Origin: Acidobacteriota bacterium
GTDB lineage: Bacteria; Acidobacteriota; UBA6911; RPQK01; JAPXNP01
Direction: 5' to 3'
DNA length: 10,138 bases
Assembly: GCA_030614585.1 (NCBI GenBank)
Contig: JAUWTT010000092.1
Span: forward strand, 1-10,138
This document shows, piece after piece, positions 1 through 4,867 of this stretch. The translations under genes were made by a program, and so were the position numbers. The notes under the pieces are model-generated. The model was not told the origin of the DNA. It saw nothing but the letters and a program-made list of their open reading frames with translations, and ran no database searches. Numbering within the stretch: position 1 is the stretch's first letter; each line of letters begins with the position of its first letter.

Positions 1-44
1 AAGTTGGAACCTCTTCCACTCAATAAGATAGCGACACTCTTCAT
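1..44 (-). CDS. purN: Phosphoribosylglycinamide formyltransferase, N-terminal 14 codons only (partial)
   Basis: Read on the minus strand from the ATG at 44-42, the sequence gives MKSVAILLSGRGSN and then runs off the window. This is the typical N-terminus of PurN (GART), where a hydrophobic first beta strand leads into the glycine-rich S-G-x-G-S-N loop that binds the phosphate of glycinamide ribonucleotide. PurN transfers a formyl group from 10-formyltetrahydrofolate to GAR, the third step of purine synthesis. The ATG overlaps the purM TGA as ATGA, the classic sign of translational coupling in an operon, and purM-purN is a common bacterial gene order. Only 14 residues are seen, so the assignment rests on this motif plus context. 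Confidence 0.85.
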   Translation of the reverse strand, partial: MKSVAILLSGRGSN

Positions 45-1093
45 TTGTACAGGACCTTTCCAGTGCCATTTATGATCGAACCGATGTGAAAGAACTTCTC
101 GAATTTCGAAAGGAAGTCCTCTTCCACTTCTCCCACATGCTTCTCAGGGACAACCAGAACGAGGCCTATCCCCATGTTGAAAGTGCGGAGCATTTCCTCG
201 TCTGAGACCCGCCCGCGCTCCTGAATGAAACGGAAGACCGAAAGGGTTTCCCAGGTTCCCAGTTCCACCCTTGCGTCGAGCCCGGAAGGAAGCACTCTGT
301 CGAGGTTCTCCGTGATTCCGCCTCCGGTTATATGCGCGATACCACTCAGTTTCCGGTCCAGGACCAGGCTTTTGACCGTTTTCAGGTAATTTCGATGAGG
401 GACCAGCAACTCTTCACCGATTGTCTTCCCGAGTTCGTCCACATAGGTCTCAACTTTCATCCGTTCCTGCTCGAACACCAGTTTGCGAACGAGGGAATAT
501 CCGTTGGTATGTAAACCTGATGAAGGCAATCCAATCAGTCGATCACCCTCTCTGACATGCGAGGGGTTGTAAAGTCTCCCCTCATCCGAGATTCCCACAA
601 TGAAGCCGGCGAGATCGTATTCGCCGGTGCTGTAGAAATCGGGCATCTCCGCTGTCTCGCCACCCAAAAGCACACACTCCGACTGTTTGCATCCCTCTGC
701 TAAACCTTCCACGATCTTTGCAATGACCTGAGGTTCAAGTGTCCCTGTGGCTATGTAGTCCAGGAAGAACATCGGCAAGGCACCTTGGACGAGAATGTCG
801 TTCGTGCAGTGAGAAACGATGTCGATTCCCACCGTATCGTGAATGCCGGTCAGGAAAGCGATCTTGAGCTTCGTGCCGACACCGTCAGCGCTCGACACCA
901 GCACAGGCTTGGAATACTCGGAGAGATCAAGTCGATACAGTCCCGCAAAAGACCCAATTTCGCTGAGAACGTTGCGGTTGAAAGTTGAACGGGCCAGTTC
1001 CTTGATCTTCTGTTTCGCTTCGTTCGCCTTGTCGATGTCAACGCCTGCGTCTCGATAGGTGAGGCCCTGATCCCGCCGCTCATTATTCGCCAC
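41..1093 (-). CDS. purM: Phosphoribosylformylglycinamidine cyclo-ligase (AIR synthetase)
   Basis: This 350-residue protein has the usual PurM length. PurM closes the imidazole ring, converting FGAM plus ATP to aminoimidazole ribonucleotide in the cytosol (fifth step of purine synthesis). Visible family signatures are the N-terminal YRDAGVDID segment, SSADGVGTKLKIA near residue 70 (ATP/substrate loop), the HCTNDILVQGA segment near 95-105, GGETAEMPDFY near 142-152, SSGLHTNGYSLVRK near 190-203, HITGGGITENLDRVLP near 255-270 and FNMGIGLVLVVP in the C-terminal domain. The start is a GTG at 1093-1091, preceded by a strong GAGGAAAGGAG Shine-Dalgarno tract 9 nt away; it follows purF by about 100 bp on the same strand. 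Its stop codon overlaps the purN start. Nothing looks truncated or unusual. Confidence 0.97.
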   Translation of the reverse strand: MANNERRDQGLTYRDAGVDIDKANEAKQKIKELARSTFNRNVLSEIGSFAGLYRLDLSEYSKPVLVSSADGVGTKLKIAFLTGIHDTVGIDIVSHCTNDILVQGALPMFFLDYIATGTLEPQVIAKIVEGLAEGCKQSECVLLGGETAEMPDFYSTGEYDLAGFIVGISDEGRLYNPSHVREGDRLIGLPSSGLHTNGYSLVRKLVFEQERMKVETYVDELGKTIGEELLVPHRNYLKTVKSLVLDRKLSGIAHITGGGITENLDRVLPSGLDARVELGTWETLSVFRFIQERGRVSDEEMLRTFNMGIGLVLVVPEKHVGEVEEDFLSKFEKFFHIGSIINGTGKVLYK

Positions 1094-1102
1094 TACGCTC
1101 TA

Positions 1103-1113
1103 CTCCTTTCCTC
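1103..1113 (-). promoter_or_regulatory. Shine-Dalgarno tract of purM
   Basis: On the minus strand the sequence reads GAGGAAAGGAG, ending 9 nt before the GTG at 1093. It is the strongest ribosome-binding site on the minus strand and decides the GTG start. It contrasts with purF, which has no recognisable site. Confidence 0.75.
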
Positions 1114-1192
1114 GGAATCAACTGCGTGGTCATGTTAGTACGGCTCCAAAGAACTGGCAAGGAACATAAGCCACGGTTTGAGCAGTAGGTTT

Positions 1193-2629
1193 CTAAAGCG
1201 CTTTCTCAACCGTCGCGTCAGTTTCGGCACCATCTTCGAAGAGTTCTTTCTGGATGGAATCGATTCGTAAGGGAATTGGGTACTGCTGGTCAAAGCAAGC
1301 GCTACAGAAGTGAGAACCTGCGTCTACAGCTTTTCGCAGGCCTTCAATCGACAAGTACCCAAGGCTGTCGGCCCTGGTGAATTCTTCTATCTGGCGAACA
1401 GTCTTATTGTTGGCAATCAACTCGGAGGAAGTCGGCGTATCAATTCCGTAATAGCAGGGTCCTACGGTCGGAGGGGAGCTAATTCGCAGGTGGACCTCGC
1501 TTGCCCCTGCATTGCGGACCATCTCGACAATCTTTCGACTTGTGGTCCCACGGACGATGGAATCGTCGATCAGAATGACCCGTCTTCCACTTAAGATCCT
1601 TTTGACCGGGTTCAATTTCACTTTGACACCAAAGTGTCGAATCGACTGCCTCGGCTCAATGAAAGTCCTGCCCTCGTAATGGTTTCGGATCAGACCGAAG
1701 TCGAAGGGGATCCCTGAAGCTTCTGCATACCCAAGAGCCGCGGTAACGCCGGAGTCTGGAACAGGGACAACTACGTCCGCGGCAACCGGACACTCGAGGG
1801 CCAACTCACGTCCCATTTCATGACGACTCTGGTGGACGCTCCGTTCGAAAACCAAGCTGTCGGGCCGGCTGAAGTACACGTGTTCAAAAATGCAATGTGC
1901 TCGCCTCTCAGACGAGCCCAGAGTCAAGGAGCGAAGCCCGTCATCCCCAATACTGAGAATTTCACCTGGTTTTACGTCCCGAATGTACTTGGCACCGATA
2001 AGATCGAAGGCGCAGGTTTCCGAAGCCACAACGTGCCCGCCATTCATCTGACCAAAACAGAGTGGCCTGACGACATATGGATCCCGAATCGCGTAGAGTC
2101 TAGTCGGGGTCAGCAGGAGCAAAGAAAAGGCTCCGCGGACAAACCGCAGAACATCCAGGAGAGCGGCGTCGAGATTCTCTTCGGACGAACGTGCCAGCAG
2201 GTGGAGGACCACTTCTGTATCGGACGTAGACTGAAAAATTGCGCCTTCAGCTTCGAGTTGATGCCGAAGTTGAGCGGCATTAACGAGGTTTCCGTTGTGG
2301 GCAATTGCAATGGGCCCACGCCACGATTCGGTGAGGATGGGTTGTGCGTTCGCACTGGTGCTCTCTCCGTAGGTTGAGTAACGGACGTGACCGAGGGCAA
2401 AGGTCCCGACCAGTCGCTCCAGTACTTCAGGACTGAAGACATCGGCGACATAGCCCATCCCTCGCTCGCGATGCAGTCGGACACCATCGCTACTCACGAT
2501 TCCGGCCGACTCTTGGCCGCGGTGCTGAAGGCCGTAGAGTCCCAGGTAGGCGTGCCTTGCGGCATCGACGTGACCGGCTATGCCGAACACACCACACTCA
2601 TCTTTGAATTTGTCACCGTGGATCCGCAC
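1193..2629 (-). CDS. purF: Amidophosphoribosyltransferase (glutamine PRPP amidotransferase), Fe-S type
   Basis: PurF catalyses the committed step of purine synthesis, PRPP plus glutamine to phosphoribosylamine. This 478-residue protein has an N-terminal Ntn-hydrolase glutaminase domain followed by a phosphoribosyltransferase domain. The nucleophile should be Cys12, after an 11-residue propeptide (MRIHGDKFKDE), the same length I recall for the Bacillus subtilis enzyme. GLQHRGQESAG (33-43), the HVRYST segment (81-86) and HNGNL (111-115) are glutaminase signatures. VILIDDSIVRGTTSRK (351-366) is the PRPP-binding loop. Cys246, Cys392, Cys442 and Cys445 match the spacing of the four ligands of the 4Fe-4S cluster in Bacillus-type PurF, so this should be the oxygen-sensitive, processed form rather than the cluster-free E. 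coli form. The GTG start at 2629 is set by the propeptide length. It has no clear Shine-Dalgarno site, but a TATAAT box lies 11 nt upstream. Confidence 0.97.
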   Translation of the reverse strand: MRIHGDKFKDECGVFGIAGHVDAARHAYLGLYGLQHRGQESAGIVSSDGVRLHRERGMGYVADVFSPEVLERLVGTFALGHVRYSTYGESTSANAQPILTESWRGPIAIAHNGNLVNAAQLRHQLEAEGAIFQSTSDTEVVLHLLARSSEENLDAALLDVLRFVRGAFSLLLLTPTRLYAIRDPYVVRPLCFGQMNGGHVVASETCAFDLIGAKYIRDVKPGEILSIGDDGLRSLTLGSSERRAHCIFEHVYFSRPDSLVFERSVHQSRHEMGRELALECPVAADVVVPVPDSGVTAALGYAEASGIPFDFGLIRNHYEGRTFIEPRQSIRHFGVKVKLNPVKRILSGRRVILIDDSIVRGTTSRKIVEMVRNAGASEVHLRISSPPTVGPCYYGIDTPTSSELIANNKTVRQIEEFTRADSLGYLSIEGLRKAVDAGSHFCSACFDQQYPIPLRIDSIQKELFEDGAETDATVEKAL

Positions 2630-2640
2630 TTGAACAAGGA

Positions 2641-2649
2641 ATTATAGCA
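2641..2649 (-). promoter_or_regulatory. Extended -10 promoter of purF
   Basis: The minus strand reads TGCTATAAT, a perfect -10 hexamer with the TGn extension that lets sigma-70-type polymerase work without a good -35. Only 11 nt separate TATAAT from the purF GTG, so transcription would begin about 3-6 nt before the start codon. This implies an almost leaderless purF mRNA, consistent with the missing Shine-Dalgarno site. A TTGACA at 2658-2653 is only 6 bp from the -10 box and cannot be its -35. The call is by motif only. Confidence 0.55.
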
Positions 2650-2687
2650 GGATGTCAAGACGTCAGAAGGAGAACGATCCTGGTCGC

Positions 2688-2755
2688 CTTTTCGGTGCCT
2701 CTGGAAAATGAATGTAGTTTCGAATGAAAGTCACATCACATCTACTTTTCGGTGC
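2688..2755. repeat. 11-bp direct repeat in the purF / lsrF-like divergent spacer
   Basis: CTTTTCGGTGC occurs at 2688-2698 and again at 2745-2755, 57 bp apart, which is slightly more than five helical turns. Both copies lie between the two divergent promoters, upstream of both transcripts. This placement would suit a regulator binding two sites, but no regulator gene is in the window and the repeat could be chance. Confidence 0.4.
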
Positions 2756-2777
2756 ATTTGTGCAACGGTTGGACGGG

Positions 2778-2806
2778 TTGAAATCCCGCCTCCCTGCTGT
2801 TATCAT
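2778..2806 (+). promoter_or_regulatory. Sigma-70-like promoter for the lsrF-like operon
   Basis: TTGAAA at 2778-2783 and TATCAT at 2801-2806 are separated by exactly 17 bp. Each hexamer matches the sigma-70 consensus at five of six positions. Transcription would start near 2812-2814, giving a leader of about 138 nt before the ATG at 2951. The CCGAC / GTCGG inverted repeat at 2807-2822 straddles the predicted start and could be an operator. Confidence 0.6.
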
Positions 2807-2845
2807 CCGACCGCTTAGTCGGCATTTCTCACTGTAGTCAGGATG

Positions 2846-2880
2846 GATGTCAGGCCTTACTGGGAAAGGCATCTGATGTC
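2846..2880 (+). promoter_or_regulatory. Hairpin in the 5' leader of the lsrF-like gene
   Basis: GATGTCAG (2846-2853) followed by GCCTT (2854-2858) pairs with AAGGC (2866-2870) and CTGATGTC (2873-2880). This gives 13 base pairs, two of them G-T, around a 7-nt loop, with a 2-nt bulge at 2871-2872. It lies within the predicted leader, 57 nt upstream of the Shine-Dalgarno site. It may affect mRNA stability or act in regulation. It does not match a riboswitch class that I recognise. Confidence 0.45.
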
Positions 2881-2950
2881 GCTACCGGCAGGTTGTGTGA
2901 GACGCAGGCTACGGCGCTTGTCTTTTCTTCAAAATAAAAGGAGTCACAGT

Positions 2951-3832
2951 ATGGCAGACGCTGACAAGATTAAAGAAGCCAAGAATTTCTATCTGGACGT
3001 TCCCGTCGAGAGTAAGCCGTTTTTCCTTCGGGGTGCCAATTCGCTGGGGTGGGGTCTTCAGAATCGGTTTTCCAGGATTTTCAATGCTGAATCCGGTCGA
3101 ACCGTGATGTTGGCAATAGACCATGGATATTTCATGGGCCCGACGACGGGTCTGGAAAGAGTGGACGTTAACATCGTTCCCATCCTGTCTTATTGCGATG
3201 CACTCATGCTGACACGCGGAATACTCAGGACGACGATCCCGTCCTCGTACGGGCGAGGCGTGGTGCTGAGGGTCAGTGGCGGACCCAGCATACTCAAGGA
3301 GTTATCCAATGAGCAGATTGCGGTCGACATTGAAGATGCAATCCGGCTCAATGTCTCTGCCATGGCTGTCCAAGTGTTCATCGGAGGCGAGTACGAGACC
3401 CAGTCGATTCACAATATGACCCGTCTCATCGATATCGGCAATCGTTACGGGATCCCTGTTTTTGCCGTAACAGCTGTTGGCAAGGACATGAAAAGGGATG
3501 CTCAGTACTTTCGTTTAGCTTGCCGGATGTGTGCTGAACTTGGTGCCCATTTTGTTAAGACCTACTATGTTCCAGGTTTTGAAACTGTTGCCGCATCTTC
3601 TCCGGTGCCTCTCGTGATGGCAGGAGGGACGAAGTTGCCCGAGCTTGACGCGCTGAGAATGGCTCACAATGCCATTAACGACGGAGCCGCTGGTGTCGAC
3701 ATGGGACGCAACATCTTTCAGTCGGATGCTCCGATTGCCATGCTTCAAGCGATTCGAAAGGTTGTGCATGAGTTGATGAAGCCGGAGCATGCGCTTGAAC
3801 TGTACGAAACGCTGAAGAACGAAGCCGGTTAG
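2951..3832 (+). CDS. lsrF: LsrF-type class I aldolase / 3-hydroxy-5-phosphonooxypentane-2,4-dione thiolase
   Basis: This 293-residue TIM-barrel protein belongs to the DeoC/FbaB/LacD superfamily and closely matches my memory of E. coli LsrF (291 aa) along its whole length. In the AI-2 (Lsr) pathway LsrF transfers an acetyl group from phosphorylated AI-2 product to CoA, giving dihydroxyacetone phosphate and acetyl-CoA. Shared segments include SRIFNAESGRTVMLAIDHGYF (41-61), GPTTGLER (63-70), LTRGILR (87-93), VGKDMKRD (176-183), FVKTYYV (201-207) and GVDMGRNIFQS near the C-terminus. Lys203 lies where the E. coli Schiff-base lysine is. The ATG at 2951 is chosen because AAAGGAG ends 7 nt before it and MADADKIK aligns with the E. 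coli start. An in-frame ATG at 2843 would add an arginine-rich tail unlike the family. The substrate here may differ from phospho-AI-2, because no LsrK, LsrG or Lsr transporter gene is visible. Confidence 0.88.
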   Translation: MADADKIKEAKNFYLDVPVESKPFFLRGANSLGWGLQNRFSRIFNAESGRTVMLAIDHGYFMGPTTGLERVDVNIVPILSYCDALMLTRGILRTTIPSSYGRGVVLRVSGGPSILKELSNEQIAVDIEDAIRLNVSAMAVQVFIGGEYETQSIHNMTRLIDIGNRYGIPVFAVTAVGKDMKRDAQYFRLACRMCAELGAHFVKTYYVPGFETVAASSPVPLVMAGGTKLPELDALRMAHNAINDGAAGVDMGRNIFQSDAPIAMLQAIRKVVHELMKPEHALELYETLKNEAG

Positions 3833-3836
3833 GGCA

Positions 3837-4553
3837 ATGAGTGGGAAAACGGTTCTCGAAATCCTTAAGGAACAATGCCCGACGATTAGCGTAGGGGTAC
3901 TGACCGCTGATCTGATGCATCTGGAAGCCGAACTTGACCAGCTGGCGGGTACGGACGTTCAGATACTCCATTTTGACGTGATGGATGGCTGTTTTGTCCC
4001 GATGATGACGGTCGGACCTCCTTACGTGAAAGGGGTTAAGACGGAACTGTTGAAAGACGTCCACCTCATGATCCAGGACCCACTCGATAAGCTTGATGCA
4101 TACATTGCCGCGGGTGCCGACATAGTGACAGTACACGTGGAGTCCTGTGTTCACATTCACCGCGTCTTTCAGCAGCTTGCCTTATCGACGAACGCGAATG
4201 ATCCCGCAAGAGGAATTGTGAGAGGAGTTGCCTTGAATCCCGGGACTCCTGTTTCCGCAATTGAACCTCTGCTTGATGAGTTGGAAATGGTTACTCTGGT
4301 TGCCATCAATCCGGGCTGGGGAGGACAGTCTTTTGTGCCCGCGACCTTCGCCCGAGTTGAACTGGTTAAGGAGTTGGCAGCAAAGGCGGGGCGCGATGTG
4401 CTTGTCGGAGTTGACGGGGGTATCACTAAAGCCAATATCGGCGACATTGCCAAGTGCGGGGCCGATCTGGTCGTAACCGGAAGTGCCGTGTTTGACGGTA
4501 AAGTCCCAGCCGACAATGCCAGATTCATGCTCGAGCACTTTGGCAAGAGCTGA
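3837..4553 (+). CDS. Ribulose-phosphate 3-epimerase family protein, LsrE-like
   Basis: This 238-residue (beta/alpha)8 protein belongs to the D-ribulose-5-phosphate 3-epimerase family, which moves a proton at C3 of ketose phosphates using a metal. The metal/catalytic residues are present: His45 and Asp47 in LHFDVMDG, His76 in DVHLMI and Asp193 in VDGGI. ALNPGTP (132-138), AINPGWGGQSF (156-166) and a C-terminal VTGSAVF phosphate loop are also visible. It differs from housekeeping Rpe in having a longer N-terminus (KTVLEILKEQCPTISVGVL), a CVHIHRVF segment and an insertion near 117-125. These resemble Salmonella LsrE as I remember it, the Rpe-like product of the lsr operon. It starts 4 bp after the lsrF-like stop with only a weak AGGG upstream, so translation is probably coupled. 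The exact substrate is unknown. Confidence 0.85.
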   Translation: MSGKTVLEILKEQCPTISVGVLTADLMHLEAELDQLAGTDVQILHFDVMDGCFVPMMTVGPPYVKGVKTELLKDVHLMIQDPLDKLDAYIAAGADIVTVHVESCVHIHRVFQQLALSTNANDPARGIVRGVALNPGTPVSAIEPLLDELEMVTLVAINPGWGGQSFVPATFARVELVKELAAKAGRDVLVGVDGGITKANIGDIAKCGADLVVTGSAVFDGKVPADNARFMLEHFGKS

Positions 4554-4646
4554 ACGCAGAAGAACCCATAACCAGACCCCCTGTTAGAGGGCCTGTTGCC
4601 CAAACGAGAGACCACGATGCCCGGACTGAAAGGGCCCGGCTCCGTA

Positions 4647-4667
4647 TGAAAATGATGGTTATTTTCA
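4647..4667. repeat. AT-rich 7-bp inverted repeat
   Basis: TGAAAAT (4647-4653) and ATTTTCA (4661-4667) pair perfectly around a GATGGTT loop. It begins at the end of the first GGCTCCGTATG copy. It lacks a GC-rich stem followed by a T-run, so it is not a good intrinsic terminator. Confidence 0.4.
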
Positions 4668-4737
4668 ACCAGAGCCGCAAAAACACCACGCTTTCTCGAT
4701 ACGGAGCGCTGGGAGGAAGATGGCCTTCCAGGCCGTC

Positions 4738-4760
4738 AGGACAAGCTGGAAGCTTGTCTT
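4738..4760. repeat. Perfect hairpin GACAAGCT / AGCTTGTC
   Basis: The arms 4740-4747 and 4751-4758 are perfectly complementary around a 3-nt GGA loop. One G-T and one A-T pair extend the stem to 10 bp (4738-4760). A smaller GGCCT/AGGCC hairpin lies just upstream at 4722-4734. GGGAGGAAG at 4711-4719 could instead pair with 4758-4768, so alternative folds exist. Confidence 0.5.
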
Positions 4761-4791
4761 CCGCTCCCGGCTTCCATTTCGTTGCATACGG

Positions 4792-4817
4792 AGCCCCGGG
4801 ATTTCAGCCCGGGGGCT
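4792..4817. repeat. GC-rich hairpin CCCCGGG / CCCGGGG
   Basis: CCCCGGG (4794-4800) and CCCGGGG (4808-4814) form a perfect 7-bp stem around ATTTCAG. Shifting one base lets AGCCCC (4792-4797) pair with GGGGCT (4812-4817). It is not followed by a T-run. The 12-bp direct repeat TTCCATTTCGTT lies on both sides of it. Confidence 0.5.
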
Positions 4818-4867
4818 TAGTTTTGCGTTCCATTTCGTTTGGGTAACAGAACCTGGAGGCTCGTGTC

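Larger units (their letters stand above)
4554..4867. repeat. Repeat- and hairpin-rich spacer between the epimerase and aldolase genes
   Basis: No credible gene lies here; an open frame at 4646-4846 merely translates repeats. GGCTCCGTATG at 4638-4648 is an exact inverted copy of CATACGGAGCC at 4785-4795, and a third copy (ATACGGAGC) sits at 4700-4708. TTCCATTTCGTT occurs at 4772-4783 and 4828-4839. Hairpins are found at 4647-4667, 4722-4734, 4738-4760 and 4792-4817. GGAGG at 4855-4859 is the ribosome-binding site of the next gene. I see no convincing promoter, so the next gene may be read through from upstream. The layout resembles a degenerate REP/MITE-like element, but no family was recognised. 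Confidence 0.65.

Noticed and set aside
1820..2377. 185-codon plus-strand open frame opposite purF
   Set aside because: It is antisense to a strongly conserved purF coding region and its translation resembles no known protein; a shadow frame.
2653..2658. Perfect TTGACA on the minus strand upstream of purF
   Set aside because: It is only 6 bp from the TATAAT box, far too close to be its -35, and no acceptable -10 lies 16-18 bp downstream of it.
2843..2950. Possible 36-residue N-terminal extension of the lsrF-like gene from an ATG at 2843
   Set aside because: The frame is open, but the tail is arginine-rich and unlike the family, overlaps a strong hairpin, and the ATG at 2951 has an ideal AAAGGAG and aligns with the E. 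coli LsrF start.
4647..4667. Intrinsic terminator after the epimerase gene
   Set aside because: The stem is AT-rich and is followed by ACCAG rather than a T-run; the nearby GC-rich hairpins also lack T-runs.
4646..4846. 66-codon open frame between the epimerase and aldolase genes
   Set aside because: It lies entirely in palindromic repeat DNA, has no ribosome-binding site, and its composition reflects the repeats.
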